A stretch of 64,000 nucleotides of DNA from CBDCWQ01 sp965223435 (GTDB lineage Bacteria > Myxococcota > Kuafuiibacteriia > Kuafuiibacteriales > Kuafuiibacteriaceae), in the NCBI GenBank assembly GCA_965223435.1, contig CBDCWQ010000023.1, forward strand, positions 744,001 through 808,000, in the 5' to 3' direction. The translations under genes and the position numbers were made by a program. The notes under the pieces were generated by a model, which did no database searches, had not been told where the DNA came from, and saw nothing but the letters and a program-made list of their open reading frames with translations. This document shows positions 51,159-59,556 of the stretch, in pieces (the first letter of the stretch is position 1; the number at the start of each line of letters is the position of its first letter).

Positions 51159-53407
51159 AAGTTGATCGTTCCCTTGGTTTTGGATGGCGCACTCACGGGC
51201 ACGAGCAGTTTCGGCAGCGATTCGCCGGCCAGCAGTCGGTAGATCATCAGAGTTTCAAAGACACGACGCACATACCGCCGTGTTTCGCGGTAGGGAATGC
51301 GTTCGACAAACTCGTCGAGGGGCCAGCCCCCAAAATCATTGAGCCACTGTCGGACGGCGGTCGGACCCGCGTTGTAGGCCGCGATGGCGGGTGCCCGCTG
51401 TCCCTCGTACTTGTCGAGTAGGCTGCCCAGGTACCACGTTCCCAGCCATACGTTCGCCTCCGGGCGTTTGTAGCGATAGGCATAACGTCGACCTCCAGTG
51501 GCCATGCGTCCGATGCTTTTTGCGGTTTTGGGCATCAGCTGCATCAGCCCGCGGGCCCCGGCCGGGCTCCGCACGTGCGGTCTGAAATGGCTTTCGGTCC
51601 GCATGATGGACCATACGAGGACGGGTTCTACCCCGTGGGATTTGCTCGCAGCCAGCACCGCTTTTTTGAACGCAAAGGGGTACGCGTGCCGAAACGCCCG
51701 CCAGGCCGACGCGCGCCCCGAAACCAAATCTGCCCCCGAAGCGGCGACCGACAATGCCACGCGGAATGCTTGGTGATGTGCGCCCAGGTTGTGAAGGAGG
51801 TCCGCCACCCGGGTTCTTCCGGCGGGCGACTGCAACCGCCTGAAGAACCGGTCGGCTGCACGGAGGTCTTCGAGCGCTTCCTCTTTGAGGCCCACGTCGT
51901 GAAGGGCGATGGCGCGATCCACGATGATCGGGCGTTTCGGGCCGAGCCCGGTGATGATTTGTTCGGTCTTGAGCGCTTTTTGGGGCGGGGGGGCCTTAAG
52001 GACCACTTTTTCTCCGAGGCTTTCGAGCCGAGCCGAAGCCCAAAAGCCGTAATAACTGAGCGGGCTCATTCTCAGGACTTCGCGGTATTCCCCTTTTGCG
52101 GCATCGATTTGGGCCTGCCTCTCTCGAAGTCGGCCGAGCCAGTAGCGGGCCTGAGGCCCGAGGGTGCTTTTGGGGTGGTCGACCAGAAGCTGGCCAAACG
52201 CGCGCCGAGCCATGCCCTCTTTTTTGGCGAGGTAGGCGGCCCATCCGGCGTACCACAGGGCGTCGGTTCTTTTCTTGCTTGTCGGGTACCGCTCTGCATA
52301 ACCCAGCATCCGCCTCGATGCGGTCATGTATTGCCCCCGGTTGTAGGGAAGCCAGGCCGCGAAGTACTGGCCTTCTTCCGCGTGCTTCGACTCTGGAAAC
52401 CGCCGTGCGGCCTCATGAAACCAGGCGGTGGCGCGGGTGTCGTCATCGCGGCTCATCGCCAGTTTGCCGAGGCGAAAAAGCACTTCATCGCCTCGCTTCT
52501 TGAGGGGGCGCTTGTGGAGTCGAAGAAGAATCTCTTCTTCTTTTTGTCGCCATCCACGCCGGCGGTACATTCTTGCATAAAGAAAGTCGATGGCCGTTTT
52601 GGCCTTGGGTGAGGTCTTCTTGAGTTTGTCCAGTCGTTTCGTGGCCCGGGTGTAGGCAGAAGAGCGGATCAGGTTCTTGATGCGTAAAAGCTCGAGTTTG
52701 GTGGTGGTGATCGGGACTTTGATGCCTTTTTTTTTCTTTTTTTGGACAAATCGCTCGAGTGCTTGGGATACGCGGGCGCCCGGGTGATTGAGTAGGGCTT
52801 TCCAAGCCACATGGGTCGCCTTTGTTTCGCGGCCGAGTCGGTCGAGGGTCGTTGCTTTTTGGAAGAGCAGATTGGGACGCCGAGCCACGTTTTTTTCTTT
52901 GAGAAGCGCTTCAGTGAGCTTCAGCTTGGCTTCCATGTCTCGGGTTCGGGTCAGAACGTTGATCAAGCTCCGGGCGGCCCGTCGGGCGATTTTTCGAGTC
53001 TGCGCGTGCTCGAGCGCATCTTTGTACGCGGTTTTCGCACGCTTGTGGTGGCCGAGTGCGAGCAGTGCGTCCCCGCGTAGCAGCGCGATGCGATCTTCGA
53101 GCATCCGGGGTCGGGCGTTTTTGAGGGCTGCGAGTGCCTGGGTGGGGGCGCCCCGCCTCAGCGCCGTTTTGGCCTTGGCGTACGCCCGCTCGGCGCCGGT
53201 GAGGCGTGCTCGGTTGTGGGCACGTTTGGTGCGAACTTTCAGTCGGCCGCGCTCATCGAGCGGCAGTGAGGCGCCCGTGGTCAAAAGGAGTAGGGCAACG
53301 AGCAAGCTCCCGAGCGCCCACTTGGGGGGCTTCGGGTGTACCGGCCCGTGTCCCGGTTGCTGAGGGCCGTGCGCCTCCCGGTGATGATCCGATGTCAGAG
53401 GGTTCAA
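51155..53407 (-). CDS. Soluble lytic murein transglycosylase (Slt-type) with TPR-like superhelix
   Basis: A 750-residue periplasmic enzyme that cuts the glycan strand to 1,6-anhydro-MurNAc. The N-terminus has a signal anchor (WALGSLLVALLLLTTGASL). Residues 60-570 form the helical superhelix (multiple TPR-like pairs). The C-terminal 150 residues are the SLT domain: SIMRTESHF with catalytic Glu, SPAGARGLMQLMP, AIAAYNAGP and ETRRYVRRV. The only start before the signal is TTG 53407, which overlaps the response-regulator stop (TTGA). Confidence 0.93.
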   Translation of the reverse strand: MNPLTSDHHREAHGPQQPGHGPVHPKPPKWALGSLLVALLLLTTGASLPLDERGRLKVRTKRAHNRARLTGAERAYAKAKTALRRGAPTQALAALKNARPRMLEDRIALLRGDALLALGHHKRAKTAYKDALEHAQTRKIARRAARSLINVLTRTRDMEAKLKLTEALLKEKNVARRPNLLFQKATTLDRLGRETKATHVAWKALLNHPGARVSQALERFVQKKKKKGIKVPITTTKLELLRIKNLIRSSAYTRATKRLDKLKKTSPKAKTAIDFLYARMYRRRGWRQKEEEILLRLHKRPLKKRGDEVLFRLGKLAMSRDDDTRATAWFHEAARRFPESKHAEEGQYFAAWLPYNRGQYMTASRRMLGYAERYPTSKKRTDALWYAGWAAYLAKKEGMARRAFGQLLVDHPKSTLGPQARYWLGRLRERQAQIDAAKGEYREVLRMSPLSYYGFWASARLESLGEKVVLKAPPPQKALKTEQIITGLGPKRPIIVDRAIALHDVGLKEEALEDLRAADRFFRRLQSPAGRTRVADLLHNLGAHHQAFRVALSVAASGADLVSGRASAWRAFRHAYPFAFKKAVLAASKSHGVEPVLVWSIMRTESHFRPHVRSPAGARGLMQLMPKTAKSIGRMATGGRRYAYRYKRPEANVWLGTWYLGSLLDKYEGQRAPAIAAYNAGPTAVRQWLNDFGGWPLDEFVERIPYRETRRYVRRVFETLMIYRLLAGESLPKLLVPVSAPSKTKGTINF

Positions 53408-54066
53408 AGGTTGATGATGCCCTGCCGGATACCTTCCGTGACAGCCTCGACGCGGTTGGAGACATCGAGTTTTTCGTAGATGTGTTCCAAGTGGGTGCGA
53501 ATAGTGGCCTTGGAAAGGCCCAGGACTTTGGCCGCTTCGTGATTGGAGAGCCCTTTGGCGATGATCTGCAGGATCTCCAGCTCTCGTTCGGTCAGGGGCG
53601 ATGCGTCTTTGGCCGCCTGCAGCGAAGACGGCCCCATGCCGGTCCGGGTCTCGATGAGCCGGAGGAGCGCACGGGCCAAGTTGGGCTGAATCACCGCCCC
53701 GCCCGCGTGCACGTCCTTGATTGCTTCCACGATTTTTTCGACGGGGGTGCCCTTCAGAAGGTACCCCGCTGCGCCGGCGGCGATGGCGTCGATGACCTTC
53801 TCTTCTTCGTCGAAGATGGTGAAGATCAGAATCTCTATCTTGGGATGGGCTTGGCGCACCCGCCGGGTCACCTCGATGCCGCTCATGTCGGGGAGGCCGA
53901 GGTCCAGCAACATCACGTCTGGCTGGAGTACCTCGAGCTGCGCCAGCGCGCTCTCTCCGGTCAGGGCTTCGCCCACGATATGTAGCTCTGGGAACGTCTC
54001 CAGCAGCTTGATTTGCGCTTTGAGGATTTTAGGCTGATCCTCGACCACCAGTAGACGAATGCCCAT
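53404..54066 (-). CDS. NarL/FixJ-type response regulator
   Basis: A 220-residue two-component regulator. ATG 54066 is supported by AAAGG five bases upstream. Receiver domain: acidic pocket Asp10 with VEDQP, phospho-acceptor Asp55 (LLDLGLPD), Thr83 and Lys105 (YLLKG). Output: LuxR-type helix-turn-helix (LTERELEILQIIAKGLSNHEAAKVLGLSKATIRTHLEHIYEKL). No histidine kinase is adjacent. It is the first gene of a run through slt, the helicase and the TPR gene, with 4-base TTGA overlaps at the first two junctions. Confidence 0.95.
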   Translation of the reverse strand: MGIRLLVVEDQPKILKAQIKLLETFPELHIVGEALTGESALAQLEVLQPDVMLLDLGLPDMSGIEVTRRVRQAHPKIEILIFTIFDEEEKVIDAIAAGAAGYLLKGTPVEKIVEAIKDVHAGGAVIQPNLARALLRLIETRTGMGPSSLQAAKDASPLTERELEILQIIAKGLSNHEAAKVLGLSKATIRTHLEHIYEKLDVSNRVEAVTEGIRQGIINL

Positions 54067-54290
54067 GTAAACCTTTGCCGCTCCACTTACCGAAGCCGTT
54101 GAGCCAGGCACAACACCAAATTTCAGAGGGTGCATCTCACATTCAGCGCTTTGGGCGCAAGCGACGCTCTACGGATGTCGCGAATGCGTGGCAAAACACG
54201 CTGTTTTTGCTGGTACTTAGCGTGGATTTTGGGGCCTGACGCAATCCGCTTGCCTAGGGCCCCCGCCGTCCGCGAGGCTTGTCTTTGTCG

Positions 54291-55223
54291 ATGCCAAAGA
54301 AGGCAACCATCGTGTCCCGCCGGCCTTTGACGGGCGAGACGAAAAACGAGGCCCTGGTTTTGGGTCGCAAACGGTCAGACCGCGTTCTTCGGAGGGCATT
54401 GGACGGGTTTGTGGCGAAGGCCGATAAAGAGGCCTGCGTCGAGCGGGATCCCTTGGCGCTTGTGCGTCGCTATCGCGACCCTCACGATCAGGAAGTCGCG
54501 GGCTTTTTCGTGGCGATGCTCGCCTACGGGCGGGCGCAAAGCATTCAGGACAAGGCGGGTGCGTTGCTCGACTTGCTCGGGACGCGTCCGGCGCGCACCC
54601 TCGGGCGCGGCCAGGCCGAGCGTTTGCTCTCGGGGTTTGTGTACCGCTTTCAACAGGGACGGGATCTGCCGCGCTTGGCGGAGGCGGTTCGGCGTCTGCG
54701 AAAAAAGAGGGGCAGTCTAGGGGCCGCCTTTTTGCGGGGCGCCAGGCCCGAAGAACCTCACTATGTCCCCGCGATGGGGCGTTTCGTGAAGGCGCTTGAA
54801 GGCGAACTGGAAGGCGCGCTCACCTACGGCCTTCGGTTCTTGCTGCCCCAGGTCGACCGTGGGGGTGCGGCCAAGCGTTTGGCCCTCTACCTGCGTTGGA
54901 TGATTCGACCCGACGATGGCGTCGACCTGGGTACGTGGCGGCGGTTGGCTCCGGGGGTTGATGCGCAAAAGCTGGTGATTCCCCTCGACACCCATGTGGA
55001 GCGCATCGGTCGCTACCTGGGTCTGACCGATCGGCGTTCCTCGGGCATGAAGACGGCCCTGGAGATCACCGCGGCCCTCCGGCGTTTGGCCCCCGAAGAC
55101 CCGTTGGTCTACGATTTGGTGCTTTGCCACCTCGGTATCAGTGGGGCGTGTCCTCGGCAAAAAGACCCCGTCCTTTGTCGAGGTTGTCCCATCAAGCAGG
55201 TGTGCCGCCTGGGGTCTTCTTGA
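54291..55223 (+). CDS. TIGR02757-family protein (DUF2400)
   Basis: A 310-residue protein of the TIGR02757/DUF2400 family: DPLALVRRYRDPHDQEVAGFFVAMLAYGRAQSIQDKAGALLDLLG, then FVYRFQQGRDL, LNLYLRWMIR-type segment (LALYLRWMIRPDDGVDLGTW), IPLDTHVERIGRYLGLTDRR and a Cys-rich end (CPRQKDPVLCRGCPIKQVC). The DTH-x-helix-hairpin-like pattern and terminal Cys resemble DNA-glycosylase relatives with an iron-sulfur cluster; activity unknown. The start is uncertain: ATG 54291 has a distant ribosome site (GAGG), TTG 54279 is an alternative. Confidence 0.85.
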   Translation: MPKKATIVSRRPLTGETKNEALVLGRKRSDRVLRRALDGFVAKADKEACVERDPLALVRRYRDPHDQEVAGFFVAMLAYGRAQSIQDKAGALLDLLGTRPARTLGRGQAERLLSGFVYRFQQGRDLPRLAEAVRRLRKKRGSLGAAFLRGARPEEPHYVPAMGRFVKALEGELEGALTYGLRFLLPQVDRGGAAKRLALYLRWMIRPDDGVDLGTWRRLAPGVDAQKLVIPLDTHVERIGRYLGLTDRRSSGMKTALEITAALRRLAPEDPLVYDLVLCHLGISGACPRQKDPVLCRGCPIKQVCRLGSS

Positions 55224-55496
55224 GCTTTTGTAACCTACTGAAACTCATGGTCGTTTTTTTGTTTTGGTCCGCGGGGGTGCGCCTTGGCTACCGGGTCAGG
55301 GTGGTCGAACCTCCGACTCGGGATGGTGGACGCCGGGGCCGAACCGGCGTAATCTCGACAGCAGCTGATCCATGGGTGCCGTCGTTTTTCGTTACTCCGT
55401 TCTTGACTCTACGACACCCCTTGTTGGACGACGCACCTCCGTGTTTCCTTCTTTGACCTGCCGCCTTTCTGATTCGATCAGACGCGCACTGCTCTG
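55224..55496 (+). other. Leader/intergenic region before thrS with strong hairpin
   Basis: About 270 bases. A perfect 7-base stem ACGCCGG-ggccgaa-CCGGCGT occupies 55330-55350. A T-run lies near 55253-55260. No clear -35/-10 pair was found. The hairpin could be part of a thrS leader or a terminator for the upstream gene; neither is proven. It is not a tRNA (see rejected items). Confidence 0.45.
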
Positions 55497-57482
55497 ATGC
55501 AAGTTTCTTTACCCGACGGTTCCGTGCGTGAGGTCCCAGATGGGGCCAGTTTCCTTGATTTGGCTCAAGACATTGGGCCTGGCTTGGCGAAGGCCGTGGT
55601 TGCGGCCAAACTCGACGGGGAGCTGATGGATATCCAGGCGACCATTCCGCGCGAAGGGCGGGTGGAGCTTTTGAAGCTCGATGCGCCCGAGGCTCAGGAT
55701 ATCATTCGCCACACCTGCGAGCACGTCATGGCGACGGCGGTCTGCCGGCTCTATGAGGGCGCCCAGGTGACCATGGGGCCGAAGGACCACGGCAAAGACT
55801 TCTACTACGATTTCGACATCGGTCGGCCGTTTACCCCCGAGGATCTCGAGAAGATCGCGGCCGAGATGAAAAAGATCATTGCTGCGGACGAGCCTTTCAT
55901 CCGGCGGGTGGTCCCCAAGCGCGATGCCCTGGAGATTTTTGCGGCGCTGGGGCAGCGCTTCAAGCCTGAGATTCTAGACTGGATCCCCGGTGACTCGGTC
56001 ACCCTGTATCGCGATGCCGATTTTGTGGACCTTTGCCGCGGTCCACATCTTCCCACTGCCGGGCGGATTGGGGCTTTTTCGCTGACGGGGGTTGCTGGTT
56101 CCTACTGGCGCGGTGATCGGACTCGGGATGCCTTACAGCGCATCCGCGGTGTGGCCTTTAAGAGCAAAAAAGACCTTCAGGCTTACGAAAAAAAACAGGC
56201 TCTGGCCAAGGAACGAGACCACCGCAAATTGGGCTCGGAGCTCTCTCTTTTTGGTTTCTCCCCGCTCGCACCCGCTTCGCCTTTTTTTCTGCCCAAAGGC
56301 GCGATTGTCTATAACCAAATGGTGGCCTACATCCGCGCGATTTATCGGCGCTACGGTTACCAAGAGGTTGTGACCCCGCAGATTTACAACACAGACCTGT
56401 ACCGAACGTCCGGGCACTACGACAACTACCGCGACAACATGTATTTCGCGGAGTCTGGCAAGACCGAGGGCGGTGACTCCGGCGAAACCGAAGAGGCTTC
56501 CGGCGTAGAATGGTCGGTGAAACCCATGAACTGCCCCGGCCACTGCGTTCTTTATGGGATGAAGCACCACAGTTTTCGCGACCTCCCCTGGCGGGTGGCT
56601 GACTTCGGTCGGCTTCATCGTTCCGAAGGGGAGGCGGTTCATGGACTGATGCGGGTACGAACCTTCGCCCAAGATGACGCCCACATTTTTTGCACCCGCG
56701 AACAAATGCTCGGGGAGACCAAAGCCTTTATTGACCTCGTGGGGGAGGTCTATCGAGATTTTGGCCTTTCGAAGTTCTCGGTTGTGTTGGCCACGCGGCC
56801 AGAGAAACGAATCGGTGAGGATGCGCTTTGGGATGAAGCCGAGGCGGCCCTCAAGACTGCGCTTGTCGACAAAGACCGGCCGTTTGACCTGGCGCCGGGC
56901 GAAGGGGCATTTTACGGTCCGAAAATTGAGTTTCATGTCCAAGACGCGCTTGACCGTGATTGGCAGCTCGGGACCATCCAGGTCGACTTTTCGATGCCTG
57001 GGCCTGGCGCCTTTAACCTCGGTTACGTGGGGGCTGATGGTCAGCGCCATACCCCGGTGATGCTTCATCGAGCGATTTTGGGCAGCCTTGAGCGTTTTTT
57101 TGGTGTTTACCTGGAGCACACGGGCGGGGCTTTTCCGACCTGGTTGGCTCCGGTGCAAGCTGCGATTTTGCCGGTCACCGATCGGGCCATGGCCCACGCG
57201 GACCAGATTCAGGCGGTCCTGGCGCGTGCGGGAATCCGCGCCGATGTCGACCGCAGAAACGAAAAACTTGGACGCAAAGTCGCGGAATCACGAGTGATGA
57301 AGGTTCCTTATATGCTCATCGTGGGCGATCGCGAGGTCGAAAACGGGGGCGCATCGGTTCGGGTTCGCGGGGGGAAGGATCTGGGCCCCATGACCACCGA
57401 TGCCTTGAAAGCATTCTTGGCCCAAGAATCGAGGATGCCGGGGGCCGCGGAGCTTTCGGCTCCCGGGAGCACTGGGCTTTGA
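55497..57482 (+). CDS. thrS: Threonine-tRNA ligase
   Basis: Class II synthetase charging tRNA-Thr. The 661-residue order is normal: TGS domain (residues 1-60), editing domain with HTCEHVMA, catalytic core with zinc Cys in KPMNCPGHC, motif 2 (GLMRVRTFAQDDAHIFC), motif 3 (HTPVMLHRAILGSLERFFG) and an anticodon-binding C-terminus (VLARAGIRADVD). ATG 55497 lacks a strong ribosome site. It leads the conserved thrS-infC-rpmI-rplT cluster; infC starts 74 bases downstream. Confidence 0.98.
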   Translation: MQVSLPDGSVREVPDGASFLDLAQDIGPGLAKAVVAAKLDGELMDIQATIPREGRVELLKLDAPEAQDIIRHTCEHVMATAVCRLYEGAQVTMGPKDHGKDFYYDFDIGRPFTPEDLEKIAAEMKKIIAADEPFIRRVVPKRDALEIFAALGQRFKPEILDWIPGDSVTLYRDADFVDLCRGPHLPTAGRIGAFSLTGVAGSYWRGDRTRDALQRIRGVAFKSKKDLQAYEKKQALAKERDHRKLGSELSLFGFSPLAPASPFFLPKGAIVYNQMVAYIRAIYRRYGYQEVVTPQIYNTDLYRTSGHYDNYRDNMYFAESGKTEGGDSGETEEASGVEWSVKPMNCPGHCVLYGMKHHSFRDLPWRVADFGRLHRSEGEAVHGLMRVRTFAQDDAHIFCTREQMLGETKAFIDLVGEVYRDFGLSKFSVVLATRPEKRIGEDALWDEAEAALKTALVDKDRPFDLAPGEGAFYGPKIEFHVQDALDRDWQLGTIQVDFSMPGPGAFNLGYVGADGQRHTPVMLHRAILGSLERFFGVYLEHTGGAFPTWLAPVQAAILPVTDRAMAHADQIQAVLARAGIRADVDRRNEKLGRKVAESRVMKVPYMLIVGDREVENGGASVRVRGGKDLGPMTTDALKAFLAQESRMPGAAELSAPGSTGL

Positions 57483-57556
57483 GGTAGCCACGAGACGCCC
57501 CGAGAGGTAGACGGCTTGAGGGTCGTTCCCAGTGGGCACTGACGGGAGGAGTAGCC

Positions 57557-58345
57557 ATTCCACGAGCAAAGCATAGTCGCCGCGACGACAAAACGCGCGA
57601 GCCACGGGTCGATCGAAGAATCCGCGTGCCTGAAGTCCTGGTCATTGACTCTGACGGGACAAAACTGGGGGTGATCTCTACGCAAGACGCCCTCCGCCGA
57701 GCCCGGGACCAGGGCCTCAATTTGGTTGAGGTGGCCCCGAACAGCCGGCCTCCGGTGTGCCGTATTCTCGACTACGGGAAGTACAAGTACGACGAAAAGC
57801 AGGCCCAAAAGCGCAAGAAGCGCAACCAGGTTGTGGTTGAAGTCAAGGAAGTGAAGTTTCGGCCCAAGATCGAAAAGCACGATTTTGAGTTTAAACTGCG
57901 CCACGTGGGACGGTTTCTCTCGGACGGGAACAAGGTGAAGTGCACCGTCATGTTTCGGGGTCGCGAGATGGCCCATACGAACCTTGGCGAGCTCATGCTG
58001 GAGCGGGTGCTTGGTGAGCTTGAAGGCAAAGTCAACGTTGAGCAGTCCGCCAAGCTTGAAGGGCGCAACATGACCATGCTGATCGCGCCAAAGGTGGGTG
58101 CTTGGCCGAAGAAAGAAAAAGAGCAGCCTGAGGCGGCTCGATCCAAAGATGGCAAGCGGGGCAGCCAGCGCCCGCAAAAGACCGAAGCAGCGGACGGCGA
58201 AGTGCGCGCCGAGGGCGGCGAAGAGGCACCCGAAAGCCAAGCGCCGGCCGTTGCCGGCGGCGAAGTCGCGGGGACTGGGGCTGCCGCGCTCAGCGCCGAC
58301 GCCGGCTCGGAAACCCCGAAAGAACCCGCCGCTGAGGCCTCCTGA
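57557..58345 (+). CDS. infC: Translation initiation factor IF-3 with AUU start and C-terminal extension
   Basis: IF3, 262 residues. The reading frame runs upstream of the first GTG (57626, an internal valine) to an ATT at 57557 placed seven bases after GGGAGGAG; this gives IPRAKHSRRDDKTREPRVDRRIRVPEV, the expected IF3 N-terminus. AUU-started infC, known from E. coli, lets IF3 limit its own synthesis. Core motifs: VPEVLVIDSDG, NLVEVAPNSRPPVCRILDYGKYKY, EVKFRPKIEKHDFEFKLR, GKVNVEQSAKLEGRNMTMLI. About 80 extra Ala/Glu/Gly-rich residues follow the fold; such tails occur in myxobacterial IF3 (Dsg). Confidence 0.95.
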   Translation: MPRAKHSRRDDKTREPRVDRRIRVPEVLVIDSDGTKLGVISTQDALRRARDQGLNLVEVAPNSRPPVCRILDYGKYKYDEKQAQKRKKRNQVVVEVKEVKFRPKIEKHDFEFKLRHVGRFLSDGNKVKCTVMFRGREMAHTNLGELMLERVLGELEGKVNVEQSAKLEGRNMTMLIAPKVGAWPKKEKEQPEAARSKDGKRGSQRPQKTEAADGEVRAEGGEEAPESQAPAVAGGEVAGTGAAALSADAGSETPKEPAAEAS

Positions 58346-58679
58346 AGGACGGGGGCCCGCCCCGCCGTGAATTGGGCCCATGGCCATTGTGTCTCGGCTC
58401 ACTGGAATGCATGCAAACGAACCCGTTTGGCGGGTGTGCGTCGAGGTCGAGAGGTGGGCCGAATTTTAGATTCGGCCTAGGCGCCCTGAGGTCGCCCCCT
58501 GTTGCTGGGGCTCGGCTATCCGTGAGGCACGGCGCAACGGATCCGTGCGTTCAAATAAGGGGTTTTCTGGTTTCGTGCGCAGGCGGGTCAAAATCGATTG
58601 GCGGTCGAGCCCTGGAGGTGATAGCAGAGCGTTTCTGCTGCGGGTTGGACCGGAGCGACTTCGAGGGAGCCCGTCAGGA
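58346..58679 (+). promoter_or_regulatory. Structured infC-rpmI leader region
   Basis: 334 bases without a gene but with three perfect inverted repeats: ACCCG-tttgg-CGGGT (58421-58435), GGCCGAAT-tttag-ATTCGGCC (58457-58477) and AGCAGA-gcgtt-TCTGCT (58623-58639). In many bacteria this gap contains an RNA leader bound by L20 to control rpmI-rplT. The structures fit such a role but are unproven. Confidence 0.45.
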
Positions 58680-58877
58680 ATGCCAAAAATGAAGACAAAC
58701 CGAGCCGCCGCCAAACGGTTCCGCGTGCTCGGATCTGGAAAGTTTAAGCGCGCCAAGCAGGGTCGTCGTCATATCCTTTCGAACAAAAATCGGAAGCGAA
58801 AACGAAGACTTGGTGAAATTGCGTACGTACACCCGTCCGACGAAAAAAGCGTGCGGCGGATGGTTCCCCACCTTTAG
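58680..58877 (+). CDS. rpmI: 50S ribosomal protein L35
   Basis: A 65-residue basic protein starting MPKMKTNRAAAKRFRVLGSGKFKR and ending LGEIAYVHPSDEKSVRRMVPHL, standard for L35. ATG 58680 is the only start that gives the conserved MPKMKT. A 70-base spacer with strong secondary structure separates it from rplT. Confidence 0.96.
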   Translation: MPKMKTNRAAAKRFRVLGSGKFKRAKQGRRHILSNKNRKRKRRLGEIAYVHPSDEKSVRRMVPHL

Positions 58878-58918
58878 GTCTTCCCCGGTCAAAGCGCCGG
58901 TAGGCGCCGGGGAACCAT
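58860..58918 (+). promoter_or_regulatory. Mutually exclusive RNA hairpins at the rpmI/rplT junction
   Basis: ATGGTTCCCC (58860-58869, end of rpmI) is perfectly complementary to GGGGAACCAT (58909-58918). A second left arm, TTCCCCG (58881-58887), pairs with CGGGGAA (58908-58914), stacked on an inner stem GCGCC-ggta-GGCGC (58894-58907). The two folds share the same right arm, so only one can form. Location suggests attenuation or L20-dependent control of rplT. Confidence 0.5.
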
Positions 58919-58948
58919 GGGTTTGAGTAAGAGAGGGAGTTTTTCTCC

Positions 58949-59296
58949 ATGGCGAGAGCAAGACGAGGCGTCAAGGGTCGGCGCCGTCATAAGAAGTGGT
59001 TGAAGCTTGCGAAGGGCGCGTTTGGCCGACGTTCCAAGATCATCAAGTCGGCGAAGGCCACAGTGGAAAAAGGGCTTCGTTACGCCTACGTGGATCGCAA
59101 GCTTCGAAAGCGAAACTATCGACGACTCTGGATCGTGCGGATCAACGCGGCCGCCCGCCAGCACGGGATGTCGTACAGTCGGTTCATGGCGGGGCTCAAG
59201 CGGAACCAGGTTGAGCTTGACCGTAAGGTCTTGGCCGATGTCGCCATCCACGATCCCCAAGCCTTTGCAGACTTGGTCGCTTGTGCTTCAGCCTAG
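58949..59296 (+). CDS. rplT: 50S ribosomal protein L20
   Basis: A 115-residue rRNA-binding protein and known autoregulator of its operon in other bacteria. Sequence MARARRGVKGRRRHKKWLKLAKGAFGRRSKIIKSA and the C-terminal RNA-binding domain (MSYSRFMAGLKRNQVELDRKVLADVAIHDPQAFADLV) are complete. Its ribosome site GGGAG (58935-58939) could pair with CTCC (58945-58948) just before ATG. Confidence 0.97.
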   Translation: MARARRGVKGRRRHKKWLKLAKGAFGRRSKIIKSAKATVEKGLRYAYVDRKLRKRNYRRLWIVRINAAARQHGMSYSRFMAGLKRNQVELDRKVLADVAIHDPQAFADLVACASA

Positions 59297-59556
59297 CGGG
59301 CAACGCGACGTCCGCCGCCCGTGAACCGCGGCAGCCCCAGCCCCATGGGTGCCTCGATGCCCTTCGGACCGGCCCCTCTCTGAACCGCCGCCAAACCCGA
59401 TACGTCTGTTCAAAGATGCGCGCGATGTCTTTGTCGTCATTTTGACCGAGCCGGCCTGGGGGCCGGTTGGCGGGTCTCTGACCGCCGTGGTAGCTCCTTT
59501 GCCAGCGATGGTGCGGTCCTGGCGAAGGGCGGCCCATCGACGAGGGAGGAACGTTG

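Noticed and set aside
55320..55360. tRNA-like segment (GGTGGACGCC...CCGAACCGGCG) before thrS
   Set aside because: One arm looks like a T-arm in reverse complement, but no matching acceptor strand, D-arm or anticodon arm could be laid out and the conserved A58 is missing. Treated as a simple hairpin.
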